From Neomegalonema sp. (GTDB taxonomy: Bacteria > Pseudomonadota > Alphaproteobacteria > Rhodobacterales > Rhodobacteraceae), in NCBI GenBank assembly GCA_022760435.1, contig JALEFY010000007.1, positions 124,001 to 188,000 of the forward strand: a stretch of DNA of 64,000 nt, read 5' to 3'. Positions 7,577 to 15,283 of this stretch are shown here, piece by piece. The translations under genes were made by a program, and so were the position numbers. The first letter of the stretch is position 1. Each line of letters opens with the position of its first letter. The notes beneath the pieces were generated by a model. That model worked only from the letters and a program-made list of their open reading frames with translations. It made no database searches and was not told the DNA's origin.

Positions 7577-9403
7577 TTACTCGGTGAATTGCAACCGCGC
7601 GAGGTCGGCATAGAGCCCGCCTTGCGCGACCAGAGCTTCATGAGTGCCGACCGCCTGGATCGCACCCCCATCCATTACCACGATCCGGTCGGCCTTTTTC
7701 ACCGTCGCCAGCCGGTGCGCGATGACGATGGTCGTGCGTTGGGCGGAGAGCCGCTCGACCGCGTCCTGAACCGCACGCTCGCTTTGGGCATCAAGCGCCG
7801 ATGTCGCCTCATCAAGCAGCAGCACTGGCGCGTCGCGCAAGATCGCGCGGGCGATGGCAATACGCTGCTTTTGCCCGCCCGAGAGCATCACGCCGCGCTC
7901 GCCGACATAGCTGTCATAGCCATTGGGCAGGCTTTCGATGAAATCATGCGCGGCAGCGGCGCGGGCCGCGGCCTCAATCGCTTCGCGGCTGGCGCCCGGG
8001 CTGCCGAAAGCGATATTGGCCGCCGCGGTATCGGCGAAGATCACCGGCTCTTGCGGCACCAGCGCAAAACGCGAGCGCAGCGCTTGCGGGCGCAATTGAT
8101 CGACCGGCGCGCCGTCGAGCCGTATCTGACCCGATTGCGGATCATAAAACCGCAACAGGAGCTGGAAGACCGTGCTCTTGCCCGCCCCGGACGGACCGAC
8201 CAGCGCCACCGTCTCGCCCGCGGCCACCGTCAAGGAGAAATCATGCAAGGCCGCGACATCCGGGCGCGAGGGATAGGTGAAGGTCACCGCATCAAACGCC
8301 ACCTCGCCGCGCGGCGGGGCGGGCAGATCGATCGGATTGGCCGGGACCTGGATCTCGCTACGCGCGGCGAGCAGTTCCATCAACCGCTCGGTTGCCCCGG
8401 CCGCGCGCTGCAATTCGCTCCAGATCTCTGACAATGCGCCCACCGCACCAGCGACAAACACCGCATAGAGCAAGAATTGCGCAAGCTCGCCGCCGGTCAT
8501 CGCCCCGGCAATCACCAGACGCGCCCCGAGCCAGAGCACCGCGCAGATCGCCGAGAAGATCAGGAAGATCACGATCCCGACCATCCAGGACCGCGCCTTG
8601 ATCCGCTGGCGCGCGCTCTCATAGGCAGCCTCCACCGCGCCGCCAAAGCGGTTTTGTGCTTCGCGCTCAAAAGTAAAGGCCTGCACCGTCGGTGCAGCAA
8701 GCAGGGTCTCGCTGGCAATGCCGGATGCTTCGGCGATCCGGTCCTGGCTTTCGCGCGACAAGGCGCGCACCCGGCGACCGAGAATGACGATCGGCGCCAC
8801 GACCAGCGGTACGATCAGCAGCACCAATCCGGTCAATCCGGGCGCCGATATCATCATCATCAGGATCCCGCCTGCCACCAGCAGGATGTTGCGCAGCGCC
8901 ACCGAAGCCGAGGCACCGATCACACTCTGGATCACCGAGGTATCTGTGGTCAGGCGCGAGAGGGTCTCGCCAGTGCGGATCTGCTCGAAGAAGCCGGGCG
9001 ACATCGTGATCACATGGTCGAACACCGCGCGGCGAATATCCGCGATCACCCGCTCGCCGAGCCGGGTGACGACATAAGACCGCGCCGCCGTCGCCAGCGC
9101 CAGCATCGCCGCGACGCCGAAAAAGGCGAGGAAGTAATTATCGACAAAGCCCTTTTCGCCCTCGCCCAACGCGTCGATCACCCGGCCAAAGGCGACAGGA
9201 ACCGCCAATGTAAAGACGCTGGCAAAGACCAAAGCGGTGAAGGCAGCGACAATCAGCCCCCGATGGGGCTGCAAGAACGGCCATAGCGCGCGCAGCGAGG
9301 AGACGGATTTCGATTTCTGCCGATCCTCAGCCCGCTCATTTTCCGCTGGCAGGGCTGGCTTGCCCGCCTCACCCCGACCTCGCGCTGCTTCGTCTCGCGC
9401 CAC
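7577..9403 (-). CDS. ABC transporter, fused permease and ATPase (MsbA/lipid-exporter type)
   Basis: A half-transporter of about 608 residues. I prefer GTG at 9403 (AAGGAG 6 bases upstream; begins ARDEAARGRG); an ATG at 9469 would add 22 residues. A charged N-tail precedes six transmembrane helices (about 35-310), then a nucleotide-binding domain with Walker A GPSGAGKST, a Q-loop in VPQEPVIF, signature LSGGQKQR, Walker B VLLLDEATSALD and switch IAHR. This is the ABCB/MsbA-like architecture, exporting lipids, drugs or glycolipids as a homodimer in the inner membrane. The substrate cannot be read from sequence. It is transcribed away from the DUF262 gene and ends next to the secreted-protein gene. 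Confidence 0.93.
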   Translation of the reverse strand: MARDEAARGRGEAGKPALPAENERAEDRQKSKSVSSLRALWPFLQPHRGLIVAAFTALVFASVFTLAVPVAFGRVIDALGEGEKGFVDNYFLAFFGVAAMLALATAARSYVVTRLGERVIADIRRAVFDHVITMSPGFFEQIRTGETLSRLTTDTSVIQSVIGASASVALRNILLVAGGILMMMISAPGLTGLVLLIVPLVVAPIVILGRRVRALSRESQDRIAEASGIASETLLAAPTVQAFTFEREAQNRFGGAVEAAYESARQRIKARSWMVGIVIFLIFSAICAVLWLGARLVIAGAMTGGELAQFLLYAVFVAGAVGALSEIWSELQRAAGATERLMELLAARSEIQVPANPIDLPAPPRGEVAFDAVTFTYPSRPDVAALHDFSLTVAAGETVALVGPSGAGKSTVFQLLLRFYDPQSGQIRLDGAPVDQLRPQALRSRFALVPQEPVIFADTAAANIAFGSPGASREAIEAAARAAAAHDFIESLPNGYDSYVGERGVMLSGGQKQRIAIARAILRDAPVLLLDEATSALDAQSERAVQDAVERLSAQRTTIVIAHRLATVKKADRIVVMDGGAIQAVGTHEALVAQGGLYADLARLQFTE

Positions 9404-9594
9404 CCGTTTCTCCTTGCTCCCGACCCCGGGGTCCCTGATCCTGTCCCGCCCGTCAGAGCGAGCAAACATAGCCTTGCAGCCATATCAACAGCGCGGCATT
9501 TGCTCAACGCAGCTTTGTACCGACAGCGCTTGCAATTTGTCACATTCTCGCAAAAAAGAGCCGCCTGACAGCGCAGGGAGAGGGGCTGGATCGA

Positions 9595-11247
9595 ATGTCA
9601 CAGGATATTGCCGCACAAGCGCGTCCGGTTGGGGCGATCTTGCAAAGCCCTAATCGCTTCACCGTTCCAAGCTTTCAGCGCCCCTATGCCTGGCATGATG
9701 AACAGGCGCTGAAACTGCTCGGGGACCTGCGCCTTGCGCTGCCGCAAAGTACCGAAGCGCTGGAAAGCTGCGAGCCCTATTTCATCGGCGCGCTGGTCAT
9801 GGTGCGAGACCCAAGCGATCAGAGCCTCGAGATTCTGGACGGCCAGCAGCGCCTCGTGACCCTCACGATGATCCTGGCGGTGATGCGCGATCTCGACCCC
9901 GAGCTGCTCGCGAGCCTGAGCCCGCATATTCACGGCCCCGATGGTCTGCCGATCCTGACCTTGCGCGCGCTCGATGCCACCTTCTTTGCCGAGAATGTGC
10001 AGCGCGCCGGTGCCACTGCTGAGCTCAACGAAGATGCTGCGGCGAAAAATGATGCGCAATCGCATATCGTCGCCAACACCCTCGTTCTACATCGCGAACT
10101 GAGCAGCCTTGCCCCTGAGGAGCGCCGACTGCTCGCCCGTTTCCTGCTCGAGCGGACCTTCGCGGTCGAAGTGCATACGCCGACCGATGATCAGGGCTTT
10201 CGCGTCTTCACGGTGATGAATGATCGCGGCCTTGAGCTCAAGGACAATGATATTCTCAAGACCGAGCTGCTGGGCGCGATCGCCGATGAGCGCCGCGCCG
10301 GCATGGCCGATCTGTGGGAGGGGCTCGAAGCCGAATTGGGGCGCGAGCAATTCGGGCGGCTGTTCAGCCATATCCGGAGCATCCACCGTCCGCAGCGCCC
10401 GCGCGGGTCGATCTTTGCAGAGTTGCGCGAGGCGCTTGACCCCGCGGCCGATCCTGAAGCCTTCATCCGCAGCGAGCTGCTGCCCAAGGGGCGCTTGCTG
10501 CGCCAGTTCGACACCGAAGCGATGCGCTTTGCCACGCGCGAGAATGAGATCAATCTCTATATCCGTTTTCTCAACCGCATCGCCAATACCGATTGGGTCC
10601 CCTTGGCCCTGGCCTTTTTCTCGAAGCGCGAGCGCCCCTCGAATGAAGCGCTGACATTCCTCAAGGCACTCGATCAGATGGCCTACGGGCTCTATATCCA
10701 GGCAGCCGACGAGAATTTGCGGATCGCCCGGTATCGCCCGCCGCTCGAAGCATTGGCCGCCGGAGCCGGGCTCGAGGAGCTGCTGCCGCTCATGGCGCTG
10801 AGCAAGCATGAGAAACGCATCGCCCGGCAGGTGCTGGGCGGGAATATCTATCAAAAGGAACGTATCCGGCTCGCGGTGCTGCTGCGCATCGACCACGCCT
10901 TGTCGGATGGCGTCGCCTGGATCGAATATGGCGATGTGACGGTGGAGCATGTCTTGCCGCAAAATCCGCCGCCGGACAGCCCCTGGATGCAAAAATTCCC
11001 CGATGCCCGGCAGCGGCGCAAACTGACCAACAAGCTCGGCAATCTGGCACTGCTGACCCGGCGCAAGAACCACGACGCCGCCAACTTCCCGTTTGAGCGC
11101 AAGAAATACGAATACTTCGCCAAGGGCGGCATCACCCCCTTTGCCATCACCACCCAGCTTCTTCAGGAAGATGACTGGACCCCGGAAGTGATCGAACGCC
11201 GCCACGAGCGCCTTCTGCGCATCGCCTGCCAGATCTGGGATCTTTAG
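9595..11247 (+). CDS. single-chain GmrSD-type DUF262/DUF1524 protein (probable defence nuclease)
   Basis: 550 residues. The N-terminal DUF262 domain carries FTVPSFQRPYAW (22-33) and the nucleotide-binding/hydrolysis motif DGQQRLVTL (82-90), with FTVMNDRGLELKDNDILK around 205-222. The C-terminal DUF1524 (HNH-like) domain has VEHVLPQNP (His452) and NKLGNLALL plus a downstream Asn, the expected metal/nuclease residues. Characterised relatives (GmrSD, BrxU, SspE-like proteins) restrict phage DNA, often glucosylated DNA, using NTP hydrolysis. Here both domains are intact, but there is no adjacent methylase or other defence gene, so it would be a stand-alone type IV-like system or housekeeping variant. 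Base composition matches the neighbours. Confidence 0.88.
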   Translation: MSQDIAAQARPVGAILQSPNRFTVPSFQRPYAWHDEQALKLLGDLRLALPQSTEALESCEPYFIGALVMVRDPSDQSLEILDGQQRLVTLTMILAVMRDLDPELLASLSPHIHGPDGLPILTLRALDATFFAENVQRAGATAELNEDAAAKNDAQSHIVANTLVLHRELSSLAPEERRLLARFLLERTFAVEVHTPTDDQGFRVFTVMNDRGLELKDNDILKTELLGAIADERRAGMADLWEGLEAELGREQFGRLFSHIRSIHRPQRPRGSIFAELREALDPAADPEAFIRSELLPKGRLLRQFDTEAMRFATRENEINLYIRFLNRIANTDWVPLALAFFSKRERPSNEALTFLKALDQMAYGLYIQAADENLRIARYRPPLEALAAGAGLEELLPLMALSKHEKRIARQVLGGNIYQKERIRLAVLLRIDHALSDGVAWIEYGDVTVEHVLPQNPPPDSPWMQKFPDARQRRKLTNKLGNLALLTRRKNHDAANFPFERKKYEYFAKGGITPFAITTQLLQEDDWTPEVIERRHERLLRIACQIWDL

Positions 11248-11560
11248 GACGGCACGGCGCCGACCAGCCAGGCCGCCCCATCGGAGCCGTGAGCAAAGCG
11301 AACTGGCGTGAGATGAAAAACCGCGCCCAAGGGGCGAGGCAAGCGCGGCAGCTTGTTCGACGCGATTTTCCGGACGCGCGATGCGCGGCAAATCGCTTCG
11401 GCGCCGGTCGGTCAGGCCGCCCCATCGAAGCCGTGAGCAACGCGAACTGGCATGAGATGGACACCCGCGCCCAAGGGGCGAGGCAAGCGCGACCGCGCGT
11501 CGGCCGGTCAGGCCGCCCCATCGGAGCCGTGAGCAACGCGAACTGGCGTGAGATAAGAAA
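11248..11560. repeat. repeat array abutting tRNA-Met (97-143 bp units)
   Basis: Three copies of a unit containing GAGCCGTGAGCAA[A/C]GCGAACTGGC start at 11284, 11427 (GAAGCC variant) and 11524. Each is preceded by GGCCGCCCCATCG, and a GCCCAAGGGGCGAGGCAAGCGCG block lies between. The first interval is 143 bp because about 45 extra bases are inserted; the second is 97 bp. The last copy is cut short exactly at the encoded CCA end of the tRNA gene. The same family forms the array at 39099-39611. Spacing that is not a multiple of three argues against coding. Confidence 0.88.
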
Positions 11561-11637
11561 TGGTGGCGGGGGAGAGACTCGAACTCTCGACCTCAGGATT
11601 ATGAGTCCTGCGCTCTAACCTGCTGAGCTACCCAGCC
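11561..11637 (-). tRNA. tRNA-Met (CAT), elongator type
   Basis: A 77-nt cloverleaf on the minus strand beginning GGCTGGGTAGCTCAG and ending with an encoded CCA. The anticodon stem CAGGA/TCCTG encloses the loop CTCATAA, anticodon CAT; the T arm is GAGAG-TTCGAGT-CTCTC. The first three pairs and the last three pairs of the acceptor stem are good, but position 4 appears to be a U opposite C69. Elongator Met is preferred over the lysidine-modified Ile-CAT tRNA from overall likeness, but this is not certain. Confidence 0.9.
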
Positions 11638-11794
11638 ATCCTCTGCATCAAAGCAGGCTCGCTGCCGATGCAGAGCGCTCGTATAACCATGATCGAGCGG
11701 GCATGCAACCGCTTTGTCATCAACCGGCAGTTAACGGAGCGGCAAAACTCTGCGCGCATACTGACATGCAGATCCTGCGCTCAAAGGGCCAACC

Positions 11795-12229
11795 ATGTCC
11801 GCATCACAGAACGATCCATCGACGCCATGCGCCCCCGCTCGCGCGGCCAAGGCAGCCATCGCACCTCAGTCCGAGCCGGGTGAGGTGATCCTCGATCTCG
11901 ATATTCTCGCGCTCAACACCATGGGCATGATCGAGATTCAGCGCGAAGTCTTTGAGCTGATGTTCGAGCAGATCCCGCAGAGCTTTTGCAAGATGCAAGA
12001 AGCGCTCGAGGCCCAGGATCGAAGCACCTGGTCGATGAACGCGCATAGTATCAAAGGGTCCTCGCGCAATATGGGCTGGCAAGCCCTCGCGGCGCTGGCG
12101 GCGCGTGCGGAAAGCGGGACCCAGACCATCGAATTGCTGAGCGAGATGCGCGCGGTATTTGACCGCTCGGAATGTGCCGCAAGGGCACATCTGGCCGCCC
12201 ATGAGAGCGATATTGCAGGCCGTGCCTAG
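11795..12229 (+). CDS. Hpt-domain phosphotransfer protein
   Basis: 144 residues. An unstructured N-terminal 30 residues precede an all-helical Hpt domain. The phospho-accepting histidine is His84 in NAHSIKGSSRNMG, matching the H-x2-KGSS signature. Such proteins relay phosphate between hybrid kinases and response regulators. No kinase or regulator gene adjoins it, so partners are elsewhere. The start at 11795 gives a short Ala/Pro-rich head; the domain itself begins around residue 33. Confidence 0.88.
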   Translation: MSASQNDPSTPCAPARAAKAAIAPQSEPGEVILDLDILALNTMGMIEIQREVFELMFEQIPQSFCKMQEALEAQDRSTWSMNAHSIKGSSRNMGWQALAALAARAESGTQTIELLSEMRAVFDRSECAARAHLAAHESDIAGRA

Positions 12230-12420
12230 CATATTGGGCCGGATTGTGGTTGTTCTGGCGTCTAGAAAAAGGACGACGCGCGCAACGCCATAGATTTTCG
12301 GCCCCTCCCGGCCTGTGGAGCCAGCATTCCCAAGGCAAGAAAGCTCGAGCCATGACCGCAACCGGCGCCATCGCAGCAAAGCTGGCCGCTTCGCCATCCG
12401 GACGAACGGAAGGCTCTGGC

Positions 12421-13467
12421 ATGTCCGAGAAACCCAGCCTGAGCATTGTCATCGATAGCGAAGAAGCCTTCGACTGGAAGGCCCCGTTCTCTCGCGACCA
12501 TACCTGCGTCGATCATTTTGCCCGCATAGACCGGCTTCAGGCGGTGTTCGACAAGCATCGCCTCGTCGCGACCTATGTTTGCGACTATCCGGTCGTCACC
12601 CAAGCGATCGCTGTCCAGCCGCTACGCGCCTTTGCCGGGGAAGGCCGCGCCGATCTGGGCGCTCATCTGCACCCTTGGGTGACGCCGCCCTTCGAGGAAA
12701 CCGTCTGCGACTTCAATTCCTTCATGGGCAACCTGCCGCTGGAGCTGGAGCGCCGGAAGATCGAGACGGTGCTTTGCGCGCATGAGACAAGCTTTGGCGC
12801 GCCCGCCGAAGTCTTTCTGGCCGGACGCTATGGTCTGGGGCCCAATTCCCTTGCACTGCTCAACACGCTCGGGCTCAAGATCGATCTGAGCCTGTGCCCG
12901 CCGATGGATTTTCGCCCGGATTTCGGCCCGGATTATTCGGCGCTGTCCTCCGAACCATTCTGGGCCTTTGCGCCCGGTGAGCTGCTCTGTCTGCCGATCA
13001 CCGGCGGCAAGATGGGGCTGCTCGCGAAAACCGGGATGGCCCAATCGCTCAGTGCCGCGGCGCGCAGTGCGATCGGTGAGAAAATGCGCGCGCCGGGCCT
13101 GCTTGCACGGCTGGGGCTGCTCGATCAGATGCGGCTGACCCCGGAAGGCCATTCGCTTGAGGACATGATCCGCCTCACTCAAGCGCTTTATGGGCAAGGT
13201 GTGCGCGCCTTTGTGATGAACCTGCATTCGCCATCCATCGAGCCGGGCAACACCCCTTATGTGCGCAGCGAGGCTGAGCTGACGCGGTTTCTGGAGCGCA
13301 TTGATCTCTATCTGGACTGGTTTGCCAGCGCATTTGGCGGGGATTTTCTCACCCCGATGCAGTGGCGCAATGCGCATCTGAGCGATGATCGCCTGCAAGC
13401 GCGCCGCGGCGAGCTGCCTGCGATTGGCTGGGCCGAGCCCGGTGCTGCCGACCTTGCCGCGCAGTGA
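12421..13467 (+). CDS. polysaccharide deacetylase-like protein (WalW type)
   Basis: 348 residues. The start at 12421 is preceded by GGAAGG; in-frame sequence upstream lacks family likeness. The N-terminal strand SIVIDSEEAFDW supplies Asp12 and the acidic pair, and DLGAHLHPWVTPPFEE supplies His82 and His84, the metal-site pattern of the carbohydrate esterase 4/NodB fold. C-terminal FVMNLHSPSIEPGNTPYV is also conserved in WalW-annotated proteins. Likely role: N-deacetylation of a surface polysaccharide. The convergent GT2 gene next to it supports a cell-surface glycan context. Confidence 0.82.
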   Translation: MSEKPSLSIVIDSEEAFDWKAPFSRDHTCVDHFARIDRLQAVFDKHRLVATYVCDYPVVTQAIAVQPLRAFAGEGRADLGAHLHPWVTPPFEETVCDFNSFMGNLPLELERRKIETVLCAHETSFGAPAEVFLAGRYGLGPNSLALLNTLGLKIDLSLCPPMDFRPDFGPDYSALSSEPFWAFAPGELLCLPITGGKMGLLAKTGMAQSLSAAARSAIGEKMRAPGLLARLGLLDQMRLTPEGHSLEDMIRLTQALYGQGVRAFVMNLHSPSIEPGNTPYVRSEAELTRFLERIDLYLDWFASAFGGDFLTPMQWRNAHLSDDRLQARRGELPAIGWAEPGAADLAAQ

Positions 13468-13484
13468 TTTAAGTGAGGATGCCC

Positions 13485-13503
13485 GGCGCTTATGACAAGC
13501 GCC
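13485..13503. terminator. possible hairpin between convergent deacetylase and GT2 genes
   Basis: GGCGCTT-ATGAC-AAGCGCC forms a 7-bp stem overlapping the GT2 stop codon (13490-13492). There is no U-run on either side, so its role as a terminator is tentative. Confidence 0.3.
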
Positions 13504-14434
13504 AGGCGATCAGGCGCTGGGTAAGGGCCGGTGAGACCCGTGCCGATTGCTCGACCAAGGCCAGCTTCCAGTTCTGCCCGAAATTACGCGCCTTGCCAGC
13601 CGCCTCGAAGAACCGCTCCAGATCATTGCTCTTCAGCGCCTTCTTGGCGTTATCGACCCAAAGCTGGTGGGATTCCGAGATGATCTTGGCGTCACAGATC
13701 GCCTGGATCTGCGGATCGGGCGCGGCTTGTTTCATCTTCTCGTAAACGCGGATCGTGCCCTCGCAAAGAGCGGCGGTGCGTTGGGTCAGGGAGTCTGGAT
13801 GACCGCGATACCAGGCCAGCGGCATATTGACGAACTCCGCCTTGCCCCCGGCCGCCAGCAGCCGAACCCATAGGTCGAGGTCCTCGGAATAGCGCATCAC
13901 CGGATCATAGCCGCCGATACGATCATACCATTCGCGGCGAAACGAAGCCGCCGTGTAGACCTGAAACTCCCGGCTCAGCACGCGGGCGAGCGTTACCGGC
14001 GGCACCATGCGCGCGGCCTCTGAGCAGAGCATGCCCTCGACATAGCATTCGCCAAACATGGTCGCGTCGCAGGAGCAAAAGGCGAGCTCTGGCTGGCGCT
14101 CGAGCTTGCCGATCATCACCTCGAGGTAGTCCGGCGTGTATTTGTCATCGGAATCAAGCAGCGAGATAAACGTGCTTTGCGAGGCTTCGATACCCGTGCG
14201 CCGCGCCGCCGCAACGCCGCCATTGGCCTTGGTGATCAGGGTAATGCGCGGATCGTCGTAAGACCCGACGATCTCGGCCGTGTTATCGGCGCTCCCGTCA
14301 TTGACGACCACCAGAGACCAGTCGGTCCGGGTCTGCGCCAGAACGCTCTCGATGGCCTCCCCAATAAAGGCCGCGGAGTTGTAGGCCGGCATTATGATCG
14401 TGGTCGTTGCACTATGGCCAGCAAGCTGTGACAT
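13490..14434 (-). CDS. family 2 glycosyltransferase
   Basis: 314 residues. A GT-A fold catalytic domain begins at TIIMPAYNSAAFIGEAIESV; the nucleotide-binding VVVNDGSADNT (42-52) and the metal-binding DSD (94-96 in LLDSDDKY) are present, as is the acceptor-region motif YSEDLDLWVRL. The C-terminal 100 residues are helical and unassigned. It should transfer an activated sugar to a surface glycan or lipid in the cytoplasm. It is convergent with the WalW-type deacetylase; both may act on one polysaccharide, which is inference. Confidence 0.92.
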   Translation of the reverse strand: MSQLAGHSATTTIIMPAYNSAAFIGEAIESVLAQTRTDWSLVVVNDGSADNTAEIVGSYDDPRITLITKANGGVAAARRTGIEASQSTFISLLDSDDKYTPDYLEVMIGKLERQPELAFCSCDATMFGECYVEGMLCSEAARMVPPVTLARVLSREFQVYTAASFRREWYDRIGGYDPVMRYSEDLDLWVRLLAAGGKAEFVNMPLAWYRGHPDSLTQRTAALCEGTIRVYEKMKQAAPDPQIQAICDAKIISESHQLWVDNAKKALKSNDLERFFEAAGKARNFGQNWKLALVEQSARVSPALTQRLIAWRLS

Positions 14435-14560
14435 CCTCGCCCATCCCTCGAAAACAGGCCACCCCTTGAGCGCTGTTATTGGTCAAAACGAAACCTGGGG
14501 GAACCCTCTTATTGCTCACGGATATGGATTTTCCATGAACACAAGGGGGGGCGCTGTCGA

Positions 14561-15283
14561 TCATCGCTGCAATTGCACCAGCCATCCCCCCAAAGCCTGG
14601 ATAACGGCATGAGGATTTTCGAGCGTGGCCATGTGACCGCAATCGGGGATCTCGGTATAGGCGGCCTCCGGGCAGGCATTGACGATCTTGCGATGCAGCA
14701 GGGGCGGGCAAAGACGATCTTGCGCAGCGCAGATCACCGCCAACGGACCGGTAAAGGCGGCCAGAGAAGGCAGCATGTCCCGCCTGTGATTGAGCGCATG
14801 GCATTGACGCAGGAAGACTTCACGATCCGCCGCCATCATCAAGGCACGCATTTGCGGGCCAAGCTGCTCGGCGGCTTCGCTGCTATGAGCGAAAAAATTG
14901 GCGACGAAGGGCGTGACATAGGGCTCAAGACTGTCCTGATCGCGCACCGCATCCATGTGTTGGAGGCGCCATTGCACCTCGGTCTCGCGCGCAGGGGTCG
15001 GATCGGTGCAGATGAGCGCCGCTCCGCTGATCCGCTCTGGCGCTGCCGCGATTGCCTCCATCGCCACCATGCCGCCCATGGAAAGCCCCATCAGCGCCAA
15101 TGGCCCCTCGAAGCTTGCAAGCAGGCGCTGCGCCATCTCCTGCACCGTGCCATCATGGTTGACATCAGCAAGCTGGATATCGGCCTGGTTCCAGAAGGCC
15201 TTGAATTGCGGCGCATAAATCGAGCGTTCGCATAAATGCCCCGGGATCATCACCAGCGTCGGTTTGGGGGTTGGCTGACTCAT
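14561..15283 (-). CDS. alpha/beta-hydrolase
   Basis: 240 residues. The oxyanion region is MIPGHLCE (12-19), and the nucleophile elbow is GLSMGG with Ser68. The likely acid is Asp in CAAQDRLCPP and the catalytic His is in PDCGHMATLENP. This arrangement resembles small esterases, lactonases and carboxylesterases; substrate unknown. Its ATG overlaps the stop of the patatin gene by 4 bases, so the two are translationally coupled and may act on related lipids. Confidence 0.88.
   Translation of the reverse strand: MSQPTPKPTLVMIPGHLCERSIYAPQFKAFWNQADIQLADVNHDGTVQEMAQRLLASFEGPLALMGLSMGGMVAMEAIAAAPERISGAALICTDPTPARETEVQWRLQHMDAVRDQDSLEPYVTPFVANFFAHSSEAAEQLGPQMRALMMAADREVFLRQCHALNHRRDMLPSLAAFTGPLAVICAAQDRLCPPLLHRKIVNACPEAAYTEIPDCGHMATLENPHAVIQALGGWLVQLQR

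Noticed and set aside
11284-11560. Coding sequence in the repeat near tRNA-Met
   Set aside because: Open frames exist but the unit lengths (97 and 143) shift frame between copies and there is no ribosome site.
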